A stretch of 64,000 bases of DNA from Ustilaginoidea virens (lineage: Eukaryota > Ascomycota > Sordariomycetes > Hypocreales > Clavicipitaceae). The stretch covers positions 5,704,001 to 5,768,000 of the forward strand of contig NC_057318.1 of assembly GCF_000687475.1 (NCBI RefSeq). The letters run 5' to 3'. Below the pieces are notes generated by a model, which saw nothing but the letters and a program-made list of their open reading frames with translations, searched no databases and was not told where the DNA came from. This document shows, piece after piece, positions 45,612 to 58,080 of this stretch (position 1 is the first letter of the stretch; each line of letters starts with the position of its first letter). The translations under genes were made by a program, and so were the position numbers.

Positions 45612-46366
45612 TGTTACAAAATGGTGATTCAGAACACTATTGGAAATGTACTGGATACCAACAGTAGCGTACAAGGCATTGCAGAATAAAACAAAGAGCT
45701 GGTTAAAGATTTAAAGCGCACAAGAGGTTGACCAGAGCAAAGATGTTAGGGAAATCTGATTCTAATTGTTGGTAACTATTCTAGCTAGAAAGAGGGAATT
45801 TTGGGCATATTTCTACTATCTTGAAAAAGTAGTTGAAAATAATGAAAAACCGCAAAAATAGCGAAAAACCCGACGAAAAGTCGGTCTGCCTAACCGTGCC
45901 CAGTCTGTGCCTAATATCCTACCCAGTGCATACCCAACCAAGCCCAGTGGCTTATAGCGGTGTGCCGGATGCCCTATAACAGCCTGCCGTACGGGCCGGA
46001 AGCCCTATATCGGTCTGCCGTAAATGACCGGTGTAACGGGTGACTATATATAGAAGGCCGAAAGTGCTGGTATTAGCAAGGTTTGCCCATTTGGTAATCC
46101 CGTAGAAATGCGCCGCCTATTGTGGGCCCTGTGGCCCACTGTGACCGGCCGCTGTGACCGGCTGTAGGGCGCTGTGCCGGTGCTATGACCGGCGCTGTGG
46201 CCCACTGTAATCGGCGTTGTGGGGCGCTATGCCCCACTATAGCGCCTGGTATAGCCACCGCGATATCTCAACGCAGAGACATCGTATAGTGGCGAGACCA
46301 GTACTAAAATACAGCTAAAAAGGCGCTGATTTCAACACCCCCTCTAATTAGCAATATGGCTAATCC
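45612..46366 (-). mobile_element. copia Q2, 3' LTR and terminal piece
   Basis: 3' LTR of a second Q-family element (45,612-46,337, 726 bp, TGTTACAAAATGG...TTTCAACA), then its polypurine tract and 3' end up to AATCC. There chromovirus J is inserted; Q2 continues at 60,351. Small open frames across the GC-rich LTR block are not genes. Confidence 0.9.
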
Positions 46367-46608
46367 TGTAAAGGACTGGCCCTAGGGCTACTGCGAATAG
46401 GCGTCGAATGAATATATTAAATAGACTAAGGAGGAAAGAGAGAGGGCCCGAATAGGGGCCTCTAAGTAGCCTATTTATGTTTATACGTAGCACGGGCCGA
46501 GTCCTTAGCGAGCCCTCGTGACCCCGTGCCGATACTCCTAAGGCTAGTCGCGGGCGCAGCCCGAGTCCTAGCCACATTATAGCGCAGGCATAGCCCGAGC
46601 CTGTAATA
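46367..46608 (-). repeat. 3' LTR of gypsy J (242 bp)
   Basis: Plus-sense TGTAAAGGACTGG...GCCTGTAATA; the right copy ends GCCCGTGACA. Different family from the G LTR although the CCCTAGGGC...GCGAATAGGCG core is shared. A polypurine tract (GGAGAAGGGGGG, minus sense) adjoins it. Confidence 0.9.
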
Positions 46609-46889
46609 TACCCCCCTTCTCCGCTTTAGAGTCGGAAAAATCGCCTTCCATCATTAATTAATCCTCCGCTAGGGACTAATTATATCGCCGATTACTATAT
46701 CGCGATATCCTCAAATCCGTATATAGGCCAATTGCCAGGTATAAAAAAGATTCGTCTATAACCGTAGCGGATATAGCCATACAATTAATAGGAGTCGTAT
46801 AGTTATTAATTAGGAATAGTATAGTAGAAGCGCGTAGAAGTTCGTTATCGCGCTGCTAGCTAGAGGTTAATTAATACAGCTAGGAATAT

Positions 46890-48412
46890 TATGAAAAATT
46901 TTTTGCTAGCTATTAGCTAGAAATCTCCCTATAGTCTTTATTTTTCCTTATTGGGGCTCTTTTCCTTCTTCCCTTCTTTTTATTAAGGCTATTAATAAGT
47001 ATCGAAGGTTCTTATTATTATAAGTTTTATCCCATATTAAGCTTATATTATATACTAATCGGTTGAAGTATTATTTCTATCCCGCTCGCATTAGTATTCC
47101 TTGCCGAATTCTATCTTTATTACAATCGGCTGCTAATTCTTTTTATAGCGAGACCCGGTTTAGCCTATCGTAAAGCCTATTAGTAAGTCTTAAGTCCCTA
47201 CCTCTATCGCGAGCGTCTTATGCTAACCCTATTTAAAGCCCGAATATATCTTCGTCCGCTGCTAAAAGTGCCCCTACTAAAGAGGGATCGAGCCCTACTT
47301 ATCCTTAGAAGCTATACTATACTACTAGCGATTATCTCTTAAAGGGGGACTCTTTAAATAAGGAGTATTAGTATATAAAGGACGAAGAGTTTCCATACAA
47401 TAGATACACTAAGTATATGCAATCGACCAAAGAGTTGCCTATATATAAGCGTTATAGGAGAGCTAAAGGGTGTAAAAGCTGCGCCAATTCTTATGTATCC
47501 TATATATAGCTTAATTAGCATCTCGCGGGGAACCCTATACTATAATACATCTTATATAGCTAGATTAAAGTAGTAAAGGAGGGGAGGGCCGTTATAGAGC
47601 CCGCTCGTCTTAAAATAGATATATAGAAAGCGTATACTACTATCCTCACCTCTGAGTTTCGGGCTTTAAATGATTAATGGTATTATGCTTTTACTGCCGA
47701 GCAGGTGGCCCTTAGCGCCCCACGTTTAGCGTTCAGGCTAAAGGATGCTGCTAGTATAGTTTCTACTGCATCTATAGCATTAACGCCCTCGCGGCGCTAG
47801 GCTAGGTCTATTATAGATCTCACTCCCATTCTAAATATTATAAGGGAGATATAAGTGGAAGCCTAGGAATATTATACTAGGATAGAGTAGTATTAGGTTA
47901 GAGCTTAATATCCCCGACTGCCCTTACCCCTATCTTGGCCTGCCTTCCCTATGTATTATATAAGGGGGGAACTATCGTATAACTAGGGCGGCTAGTATTA
48001 TATAGAGGCTCTACTGCTACTAGCGTAAGGTTATCTAGTATAACCCCCATAATAGTAGGCAGACCCCGCTCTATAGCCCTTTATGCCCTTGCCATCTTTA
48101 TTACAGCCGCCTCTATAGATATTGCATTATTTAGCCCTATCTCGTTAAAGGGTCTCATCGTCTTTTAATACGCCCCTACTATATTCGCCTTATAGTATCC
48201 TATAGACTCTGTTATATTATAGATATATAGGGAATTATCTCTATCTGATATATAGCCTGTATATACGCTTTACCCTATAAGGACCCCCGCTACTACCGGC
48301 CTATATACCGCTATAGGAGTAGGAGGAGGCTTAGGGAGATAAAGAGTAGCCCTAAAAAGGGGCATATTAAGGTTAAGCCTATATCGGCCCCGGTTTAGTT
48401 TGTTATATTATG
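46890..48412 (+). pseudogene. possible antisense gene inside gypsy J, unrecognised
   Basis: Between J's polypurine tract and the end of pol the plus strand (opposite to J) has a frame (congruent to 47,222) with no TGA and only TAG/TAA interruptions from about 46,890 to the T-run, roughly 500 codons. The start is not identifiable. Protein-like segments include EEFPYNRYTKYMQSTKELP (about 47,384), RRAKGCKSCANSYVSYI (about 47,456, a C-X2-C pair), FTAEQVALSAPRLAFRLKDA (about 47,690) and a Pro/Gln-rich end near 48,040-48,110 where runs of TAA/TAG follow Pro codons (probable former Gln). No family recognised. TGA is rare throughout because RIP removes TpG, and another frame has a similar stop count, so the coding call rests on residue composition. 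The region itself is certainly absent from G. Confidence 0.45.

Positions 48413-48441
<29 letters not shown>
48413..48441. repeat. homopolymer of 29 T (A-run in gypsy J sense)
   Basis: Uninterrupted T-run 60-90 bp beyond the end of J's pol. In J sense it follows an A/T-rich stretch containing AATAAA, as a polyadenylated 3' end would, and it separates pol from the antisense region. Confidence 0.95.
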
Positions 48442-48443
<2 letters not shown>

Positions 48444-48469
48444 GTGTTTTTATTATTTTGTATTTTATT

Positions 48470-51457
48470 TATAGTAGTAGGCGTTCGGCGTTATTTACTA
48501 GTCTAATAGACCTTATTTTGGGACCCGGCTAGGCCTATTATAAGTCCTAATATCCCCTTATTTAGCCTTAAATATTTCTTATGCGGTAGTATCCTTAAAG
48601 TTTTCTAGGGGTTTTTATATCGGTAAGTTGTACCTTTTCTACTTTATAAGTATATTGCGTTTTTATCTTCGGCCCTATATATTTTTTACTATAAGTATCT
48701 CTTTAACCTTATACTCTTTATATAGGTTTATAGAGTCTTAGGGAAGGATAAGTAAGGGCCTAGGTTATATATCGGTTATTATCTAATTAAGTAATAGATC
48801 GGAAGTAGCTTATTCAATTAGGTTAATATAGAAAACTAAATAGATGCCTTATAGGATATTAAGCTAGATATTAAGCGGTAATAGGATAGCAATAATAGTA
48901 TATTTAGTAGAGACCTAATCGAGCTTCTTATATAGGCGGTTCGTTTTAATATTCCAGAGGTTTAATTATACTTAGTTACTAACCTAGAAGCGCTTAGCCG
49001 GGCGTTATAAATAGTTAGTAGTATTTTGCTATTGTTATTATATAAAGGCGATAGTAGCCTAGGCTAATTCCTATCCCTCTTTAAGGTTATTAAAAAAGAG
49101 AGCTATATACCCCTTTAGGGTAGTTAAGCTTAGGGTTACCCCTAGAGGCGGGGCGATAATTAGAATATTAAACCTATTAAGTAATCGGTTTAGGCTAAAC
49201 CTAGTAACGGATAATATCCGGTTATTTAACGCAAGTTAATATACCGTAAGATAATATAGCTAATCGTATTGATTAAAGGAAACTATAATATAGAGGACCG
49301 CCTATACTTCTTAGTTTATTCGCTTTATGCCGCTATCGGTTTAGGGGTAGTATACTATTAATAGAAGTTGCTCGGTCTTAATTGATTTGTATAGTATAGA
49401 CTAAAATTAGCCTACCTAATCTAAATCTCGATTGCTAATAATCTCCCTAGGGAAGCTATAAAAGCGCTATTAATACTATTGGAAGCATTCTATATAGTCT
49501 TCTGCTTTTATTAAGTATATAGCCTTAAGCTAGATATACTTCGATAAGCGGTCTATAATTACTATAAGGAATCGCGGGTTAGAGGTATTATAGGTAGAAA
49601 GGTCGGTTATAAAGTCGACCGATATCTACGACTAGAAGCGGTCTACAATTAGTAGCGGTTATAATAGGCCCTAGCGCAATTAGCGGCTCTTATACACCCT
49701 ATAGTATCGGCAATTCTAAATATATCTCGCTACCTTAGATAATATATTATCGAAGTAATAATCCCGTCGTAATAGTTAAAAGGTAGTATTTTTCCCTAGG
49801 TAGCTTGCAATAGGCGAGTTATAGCAGTATTAGATTACCGTGGTGGTTAAGGGCTTAAACGATAGGAGCTATACTTATGCCCGGTAAAGGAATATACCGT
49901 ATGCATTTAGGGTATAATTAGCAATTTATTCTTATATTGCCGCTTCTGCTAGAAATCGTTATTCTCTATTTGCAATTACCGTCTATTAGGCCTAATACGT
50001 GCTATCTTTAGATATTGCTTAGTCTTAGATAGCTTAAAGGTAGGAGTCGGCGAAGATATATAGGCCGTAAGATAGGGTAGTCTATAGGGCTAAGGTTAGT
50101 ATTATCCCGCTTTCTATTTTATCTATATCGAGTGCTAAAATAGATAGCGGTTTTAAAATCTAGCCGATTTATAGTTCTATCCTGCCTGCCTTTTATTCCT
50201 ATCGAGAAAGCATATTAAGGCGTTAAGCTTATAACCTTAGCTTATACCGAAGATAGAAGTTAAAGAGTGCTAAAGTTTCGGCCTATCGGGCTTATCGCTT
50301 AAATATTTTTTATAATTAGGCAAAGTACTTTAGGTTCTTATAGTCGGTAAGGATAGTAAAGGGGGAGGCTACTAAATAGAATTCTACTAACTATACCTTA
50401 AGGCAAAAGATAATAGTAAAGAGTTTTTTATTATATATAGTATAATTCTATTCTATATCTAATAAGCGAGCGGAATAATATGCAATAGGGTAGAGTATAC
50501 TATCCTCCCCAACTTACGATAGATAGCTACTAAGGGCTATATTAGAACTATCTGCCTTAAGAACTATCTTTTTATCTAGGTCCTATTAGGCAAGAACTAG
50601 AGACGATATAAAATACTACTTAAGCGCTTAAAATACTGCCTTTTTTTCGTCTAATTATTAGAATAAGACCCCTTTCTTTATTAACCTAATTAAAGGGTCG
50701 ATAAGGCGGGAGAAATCTAAAATAAAATTGCAGTAGAAGTTAGTAAAACCGAGGAAATTACGAATGCCTTTTAATTTTATAGGTGCTTCCTAGTTCTAGA
50801 TAGCTTTAATCTTTTTAGGGTTTAGGCGGATTTCCTTTCTAGCCGTTATAATATATCCTAGGTATTAGACCTCCTTTACTATAAAGTCGTACTTATTAAG
50901 ATCTAAATTTAGGCTGGCCTTTTGTAGTCATCGAAGGATTTCCTTAATACGCCCTATATAGTCTGCCTTTATTCCCCTAGTATAGATTAAGATATTATTA
51001 AGGTAGGCGGTTATAAAGTCTCCTAATGTATTCCCTAAGGCTTTATTAATATATCTTTAGAAAGTTATAGGGGCCCTAATTAGGCTAAATAGCGTAACGA
51101 GCTATTTAAATAGTCCGAATCGTATGCAGAATACGGTTAAGTGTTTATCGCCCTCTATAATATATATCTTATGGAACGCTATGTATATATTAACCTTAGT
51201 AAACTATTTCGCCTAGGATAAGGATCGTAAGGTCTCCTTAATTAAAGGGAGGGGGTATTAGTCTTAGACTATAACCTTATTAAGGGCCCGGTAGTTAACG
51301 TAAAAATACTACCTGCTATTCCCTTTTCTGGCTAGTAGGACTAGTATTACTACTAATAAAGAGCTTATGTGGATCTATCTTTTATCTATTAGGTTAATTA
51401 CTTATCTTCGAACCTTAAGTAAGTGATCTTATAGTATATTATATAATAGGCCTTAAG
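48470..51457 (-). pseudogene. pol: gypsy J pol: RT, RNase H, integrase, chromodomain
   Basis: Collinear with H2/H1 and G. RT about 51,420-50,850, RNase H about 50,750-50,150, integrase about 49,980-48,900, chromodomain about 48,760-48,590 (EYKVKEILIVKNI, KRNILIK, PLENFKDT), ending at GDIRTYNRPS near 48,520. More diverged from G than H1 or H2 and dense in TAG/TAA. Its 5' part (connector, protease, gag) lies across the LINE at 58,081-60,030. Confidence 0.82.
51443..51457. other. 15-bp target duplication, left side of LINE
   Basis: ATAATAGGCCTTAAG here and ATAATAGGCCCTAAG at 58,081-58,095, one C/T difference. Long, variable-length duplications are typical of target-primed reverse transcription by LINEs. 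Confidence 0.85.
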
Positions 51458-51643
51458 ATATGCGCTTTATAAAAGTAATAAAAAAAAAAAACTCTTCGCG
51501 ATTTCGCCCGCACTTAGGTAGCGGCATAGAACCGCCTTTAAAATCAATTCTAATAATCCCAACCGCTTCCTCTCGTCCGTTTACCCCCCTCGCCTATAGC
51601 GCATCGCGTCTAGGGAGTGGGCGCGGCGGGCGCGAATAAAGTA

Positions 51644-52960
51644 ATAGATATCGACGGAGGGAATAGGGGCGGTATTGCATATAGCCGCTATAACCCTACC
51701 ACCACGATCGCGAATAGCACGCAATATAACTAGACTGAAACCGAGCCTGCCTAAGAGTAGAAGCGACCTACTGCTGTTATAATTAAAGAATCGATAAAAG
51801 AGCTTTAGGATTATATCCCCTTAGTAGTGCTAGGACGAGTGCGAGAAATTATAGAAACCGTAGCCGATGCGGCCTACGGTAAGGCTACCCTAGACCCTAT
51901 CGGCACCCTTACCGATATAATTTCGAAGACTATCGAAAAAGCTATTAAATCGGCCCTCTAGGATATCCCGAAATAAGCGCCGGCTACCACCTAGGTAAAT
52001 ATCGCGGTATAAGGATACGCTGCTACTATTATACCACCCTAATATACTGTCGCTCCCCTTCCGGTCCCGCTATATGTCTATAGGGAAATTTTAATTAAAG
52101 GCAATAGTATTAGCGAGGTTTTATACAACCGAATACCAGTCGAAATTATAGATGCTATTAATAGAGCTACCACTAGGAATGCTACAGTCGCAGCATATAG
52201 GCTATATAGTAGCGATACTATTATTACCTTTATAGAAGAAGCAGCAAAAAGTCTTATCGCCGATACGACCTAGGTCTGACCCGCCTTTAGGTAGGAGGCA
52301 GAACTAAACTAATGCTTATTTAGTCTTATTATTAAGAATTTCCCTATTAGCTATATAGCGAATATTGCAATTAAAGAAATCTACTGAAACCTTACTAAAG
52401 CGAATAGAGATAGCTTTATTAGAGCCTCCCCTTGCCGCCTATATAGAACCGCTATATATACGCCCCTAATTATAGGCGTAAATTCTATTAACCTCGCTAA
52501 TAAGCTCTATAAATCTAGTATTATCTATTAGGCAGAGATATTCAAAGCTGAACCTTATAATAACGCCCTATACCCTAAATAGTGCTATAACTGCTTTAAG
52601 TTTAGATATATTGCGGCCTATTGTATAGCAGCCCTGCGGTATAGCCGATGCGGCGTAGAAAGGCACCTAGAAGGGGAGTAGGCCTGCCTAATAGTCTCTT
52701 ATAGATAAAAGGAGGCATGCCTTAACTATAAAGGCCTATACCTAGCGTAGTCTTGCCTCTATAGAACCTTAAACGAGTAGTAAGAGTTAGCTAGGAATTC
52801 TTATACTAGCCGACCTAGGCTCTTTATAGCGCCTCCTATAATATCTATAAATGCCACTCCTATCGTAGAATAAAACTAATATAAAGCAGCTAGCGCCTTA
52901 CCCTTAAGGGAACTAATTAAATGCATTATCTTAAGAGGATCCTCCCTATATAAATATAGC
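51644..52960 (+). pseudogene. LINE ORF1, gag-like protein with zinc knuckles
   Basis: Frame 2. The probable start (ATA at 51,644 before DIDGGNRGG) looks like a mutated ATG. Segments YIPLVVLGRVREIIETVADA and LTDIISKTIEKAIKSAL near 51,810-51,960 fit the helical N-terminal part. First knuckle at 52,583-52,624: C-X2-C-X4-Y-X4-C (His now Tyr). A second follows at about 52,640 (SRCGVERHLEGE then AC, first Cys now Tyr). In Tad-type elements ORF1 binds the RNA template (family knowledge). TAG/TAA at Gln/Trp sites. Confidence 0.8.
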
Positions 52961-53099
52961 TACCGCCTTAGCTAAGGGGGCTCTATCTCTAGAAGAATAT
53001 TTAACGCTAGACTGAACTATACCCTTACCGCGTTCTTATAACCGGTCCCGATACTAGGATAGACTAGGACCCTATTGGCCCTAGAGCCTATACCTGCTT

Positions 53100-56000
53100 C
53101 GGCCCCGACCTCTGCCTCTACTGTAACTACTAATATACCGCCGCTACTAACCCCTATATACCTATCTATATAATATTAGTCCTCTACTAGAATATATAAA
53201 AGAAAACCTCCCTTATACGAATAGCACTCTGCCACTGAAGCGAACCTAACGTTATAGCGATCTAAAAACCTACTGCGCCTAATTGCGCCCCGCTAAGCCT
53301 AAGCCTTAGTAAGTATATATTAGCAGCCTATAGCGGACGAGCGGCGATATATATCTATAAATGGTACGGTCCTAGTATATAGACTACTAAGAAAAGACCT
53401 AATTAGTATAAAATCTACCTCTTTAAAACCGATATTTACTCTATCTACTCCCCGGGCTATAAATATAATTAGACTACCCCCCTTATAGACCTTATAAGGC
53501 TCCCGCCCTAACCCTAAAGTATATTCATTAGGGATTTTAATATATACTATCTATTATAGGATAGCTTAGATAGAACCTTATTTAGTATTGATACCCTCTT
53601 CGACCTTACGATATAATAAAGACTCGGCCTAACGACCCCCTATAGCGAAATTATATAGCGAGCGCTAAATAAAAGAAATAGCACTATAGACTATACCTAG
53701 GTTATATAAGACCTTACTATTAAGTACCTTAGCAATATAGACCTCGCCGGGTCCGATTATATCCTATAGCTTATCTATATTAATACTAGCAACCTATAAG
53801 CTGCTAAAGCCTACCCGAAAAATAGCTAAAAATCCCTCGACCGGTATTTCGCTTAAGTAGAAGCTAAAAACCGCCTTATGCCTACTACTACTATAGCCCC
53901 GCTTAGCTTTCCTAAAGAAATAGATATATATACTAAATAGCTTATTTGCCAACTCTAAGAAATTGCAGATATTATAGCCCTAAAGAAAACCCCTAAAGCC
54001 CCCACTATAGAACCGTGGTGGAATAACTATATAAAAACAGCCGCTATTGCCGCAAAAAAAGCATACCAAAAGTAGGCAGTATACTATACCCCTAAAAATT
54101 ATAGGGCCGCTTAAGACGTAAGAGCTACCTAAACCTGGGTTATATAAAAAGAGTAATAATGCTCCTAAAGAGAGGCATTAAGGAAAGCTATAGTATAGAA
54201 TATAAACCTTTAGTCCCTAAAACGATAGGCTAGACTATATAATAGCCTCCCCCCTAAGTCTAAAGAGATCCTACCATTTAAATGCATTAGCCCTAGCCAC
54301 CCCTTAGCAACTATATATAGCGAAAAAGTACAGGTCTTTACCTAATATTTCTTCCCCTAGTCTTATACTATATTTAAGGATATACTAGACCCAACCTTCC
54401 CCTAATTTACTAATATAAAGTTCCCGCTATATAAGAGATTTATATATAAAGAGGTCTATACCGCCCTTTACTATATGGCCAGCTAAAAGGCCTCCAGACC
54501 AGATAGGCTACCTATAGGATTCCTTAAGGTATATAGCCCCCCCTTAATTATAGCTCTTACCTACCTTCTTAATAAGTCTTACTATATTAGGCATTACCCG
54601 GCTTAATTCTAAGAGGCTTATATAGTTATATTAAGAAAGCTAGGAAAGAAACTAAAGGAATACTCTAAAGTAGGAAGCTAAAAACCGATATCCTTACTTA
54701 ACCTAACCAGTAAAGTCCTAAAAGCTATAGTAGCATACTAGCTTACTGCCGCCCTTAAGGAGGGTAATCTACTCTTAAACCTTTAGATAGGAAATAAAGT
54801 TAATCATTCTATAAATATAGCCTTTAGTATTCTTATAGAAATAGTTCGCACGGTATAGCATTATAGTAGGATCGCCTCGCTCCTCTAGCTTAATATATCT
54901 ATAGCCTTTAATATAGTGAACTATATTCGATTTACTTACCTACTCTTAGAAAAGGGATTGCCGCTATAAATTATAGTATAGGTCCGCGGCTTTACCGACT
55001 CTTATATAGTATGAATTTACTTTAAGGGCAAATTAACTAATAACCTACCTATTACCGCTAGGGTCCTATAAAGGTCCCCTTTCTCCCTTATCCTTTTCTT
55101 AGTTTATATCGCACTACTCTATAAAAGGCTTAAAGAAGTAGCCTCTATTATCACCCTAGGGTTCGCAGATAATACTAATATTATAGCATATAGGAGGAGT
55201 ATAGGGGAGACCCAGACCTTACTTAAAAAAGTATAAACGATCTATAAAAAGTAGTCTAAGCAAGCCAGGCTTAATTTCAACCTAGGGAAGAGTAAGCTTA
55301 TCCATTTTATATACGCCTATAAGGCAAACGAGATGCTAATCCGACTTAGGATTATAATAATTTAGCTAAAGCAGTATACCTATTTCCTAAGGGTTAAAAT
55401 CTACCGAAAACTTTAGTAGCGTAAATACCGTATAAAAATAGCTAAAAAACTCGAGCGGTAGCAACTCGCCCTTATAGTAATAGCAGCCTCTATATAGGGA
55501 TATTAATATAGGGAGGCCTGATTAGTCTATATATAGGTTATTTGCACTACTATTGCCTTCGGCGTAAGAGTTTAATATACCCCTACCGCCCCCAGTAGGA
55601 TAGTAAAAGGTATCGTAAAATTACTAACTATAGAATAATTATCTTACCTTCGAACTATTACTAGGGCCTTTAAGGCTATACCAATAGATATCCTTAAGAC
55701 CGAGGCGGCTATACTACCTATCGACTTATACTTAAACTATATCTATTAGTAATTCTTAGAAAGAATAGCAAAAATCGGAATAGCTAAGCGAATTAACCGC
55801 ACCTCTATTGCAGTAGTAGTAATACTCCGATACTATCGGTAGAGCGACTATAAAAGACCCTAGATATATATCCTATTCCTAGAACTCGACCTATAGCAGC
55901 TAATAGCTAAAGAATACCTAATAAAAGAATAGCTTACTAAATAGTCTAAACACTAAGCCGCCATAAGAATAAGATAGCGGCAATATAAGCCTATAGCGGC

Positions 56001-56448
56001 AGAGAGGGCCCCGGACTTCTAATCTATAGCTATAATAATTCAGCTCTATAATAGCCTCTTTAAATATAAATTAGCTATACTTACCTAGCTTTATATAGAA
56101 AAGATTAGATTAAACTCCTTCCTCTATTAGTGCTAAATCCTTATTATGCCCTCGCCTCTCTACCGATATAGGGAGGCCCCTAAAGACTATTATTACCTAA
56201 TCCTCTCTTGCCTAAAATATAGACGATAGCGCTAATAGTTATATAAGACCGGCCTGAGCCTCTTTTAAAACCGCTAAAGGATCTCTATTACCTTTAATAA
56301 GCCAAGCCTCGCCCGCCGACTTATATATTAGATCTTTAGCCTCGACTGCCTTAACTAGTTCTAGCTCGCTTAATCGCTCTAGCGACCTGCCCCTATAGAG
56401 GCACTAGGCCGACCCTAACCGCCCGATACCGCCCCTAATATCTAATAA
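53100..56448 (+). pseudogene. LINE ORF2, endonuclease and reverse transcriptase
   Basis: Frame 1; the start is not resolved. Apurinic-type endonuclease signature IRDFNIYYLL at about 53,530 (GDFN with Gly now Arg) and SDYILQ-like near 53,755 (SDH with His now Tyr). RT: RPISLLN- and SKVLKAIVAY-like blocks near 54,690-54,740, GFTDSYIV near 54,990, RSPFSLILFLVYIALLY near 55,075 (QGSPLSPILF), catalytic GFADNTNIIAY at 55,159-55,191 (FADD with one Asp now Asn). C-terminal Cys/His motif from C at 56,131 to SCLKYRR near 56,210. Ends in TAA codons near 56,443-56,448. Confidence 0.87.
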
Positions 56449-56529
56449 TAATATCCTAATATAAGAAAGAGGAGATATAGCAGGCAGACAAATATAATTA
56501 ATTCTTAGCTACTCTAAAGCTATAATATT

Positions 56530-57392
56530 AATATTAGAGCCCCCTTCCCCCCCCCCTCCCCCTCCCCCGCTAGCCCCCGTAATAGCCCCCCCTCCCTCTC
56601 CCCCCTCTCCTCCTCCCCCTCTGCCGCCCTCTTCTGCCCTTAAGAGATAAATAGCTCTAATATAGCCTAGATGCCCTCTAATATTTCTACCTTATGCTCC
56701 TTAAGGTCTAACGCCTCCTAGGTTACCCTAGGAGCGATACTCCCCCCTACTACTATTGCTGCTACTACTACCTTCCCCCTACTATAGGCAGTCGATGCCT
56801 ATTGCGCCCTTAATTAAAAGGCGTAGTAATTATCGACCTGTCTATATTAGCACCTATCCTATATAATCCCCGCACCTTATATATACCTCCCCCCCTACGG
56901 CTAATACCTCCTAGGCACCTAAGAGGGCATAAATAGACTCCCGGTTCTTAGGAATCCATTTAAAGGGTTAATAGGTCTTCCCTACTATAGCATATATAAA
57001 ATATGCCGCCCTAGGCCCTATATAGCATTATGCTATATTACTATCGTTCGAACGCTAGGCAGATTAGGGTTTAGTCGGTTAGGTCTTACCTTATTAAGAG
57101 TAGTAATAATATTTAAGGTCTTTAGCTCGTATTAGGCAAGGGTCGCAGGGCCAGCCTTATAGTTCGCCGGGCTAATAATAATAGGTTAGTAATACTAGTA
57201 CAGCAGGAGCAGGCAGCACTTACCCCCTTATCTAAAGATGCCGACTTTTTCGGCATACTACTACTATTATTATTATTACTATTGCTATGGCTATTGCTAC
57301 TGCTATTATTGCTGCTACTAATGCTGTTGCTGCCGCTATTGCTAATGCTAATGCTATTGCTATTATTACCGCCCTACCGCACGGGTCAGCAT
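56530..57392 (-). pseudogene. possible antisense ORF in LINE 3' region with polyQ tract
   Basis: Minus-strand frame from ATG 57,392-57,390 (MLTRAVGR) to about 56,530, roughly 285 codons, with only TAG/TAA interruptions. Codons from about 57,368 to 57,255 are CAG, CAA, CAT, TAG and TAA almost exclusively, i.e. a Gln/His-rich tract partly turned to stops by RIP. Then YAEKVGIFR, VRPNRLNPNLPSVRTIVI, a charged stretch EALDLKEHKVEILEGI (possible coiled coil) and a Gly/Glu-rich end. Function not recognised. It could instead be structured 3' untranslated LINE sequence, and only this copy exists in the window. Confidence 0.4.
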
Positions 57393-58065
57393 TATCCCCG
57401 CAGCGCTAGAGAATAGGGCTTAAGGGGATTATATATAGAAAAATAACAGCTATATAGAAAGGAAGAAAAAGGGATTAAAAAGTCGGGGGGCACCTATACC
57501 TTTATACCCTCGCCCGATTAAAGGCCCCTACGCCCTCTCTTTACACTCGGCTCACCCTAACCCCTAACCTAATACCGCTTGCCTTCTACTAAGCACCCCC
57601 CCTATAGCCGATTCGCCGCCGATATAGCCCTAATAATAGAAAATTCCTTCACTCTTACTTTAATGCCCCCGCGCGACACGCATACCGCATAGCCGGCATA
57701 TATACTATATAGCCGGCGCTACCCTACTTATATAACCTCTACTTTACTTTCGATTTATAGCATACCGACCCGGGACCACCCCTCCCCTATAGATACTAGA
57801 CCTACCTTTTTCCGGACCTACTTTCTCTAGATCGCTCTCATACTCCTCCCAGCACTACCGCCAGATATAATCCTAAGCGATAGCATACCTACCTTCCCTA
57901 TATGCCGGAAACCTATCGGCCCCTCTGGGGGCCCGACTCCCTAGTCGTTATAATTGTACTAGCAGGAAGGGTTTTCCCCCCAGACCTCGGGTTTTTCCCT
58001 TCCGGATTATTTGCCGGAGTATTAGATAGGCAATTCTAGCTTAGAATAGCCCCCTAGAGTAATTT
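57393..58065. other. LINE 3' region without recognised coding
   Basis: GC-mixed sequence with many CpG between the antisense ORF and the TAA tail. No protein similarity noticed in either strand. It includes a small inverted repeat (CCCCTCTGGGGGCC near 57,920) and duplicated GGGTTTTcCCC-type motifs near 57,970-58,000. It may hold the promoter of the antisense ORF, but nothing proves it. Confidence 0.4.
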
Positions 58066-58080
58066 AATAATAATAATAAA

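Larger units (their letters stand above)
51458..58080 (+). mobile_element. Tad1-like non-LTR retrotransposon (LINE), 6.6 kb
   Basis: Plus-strand LINE inserted in J, with 15-bp target duplications. An A-run (51,480-51,491) lies near the 5' end. ORF1 with zinc knuckles, ORF2 with endonuclease and RT, a 3' region of about 1.6 kb and a short TAA-repeat tail (AATAATAATAATAAA at 58,066-58,080) instead of poly(A). The two-ORF layout and residues fit fungal Tad1 elements. Stops throughout, so dead. Confidence 0.88.

Noticed and set aside
46344..46577. Minus-strand frames in J's LTRs (also 60,104-60,394)
   Set aside because: Both copies coincide with the LTR and share its ends; no domain, and they are broken differently at the LTR borders.
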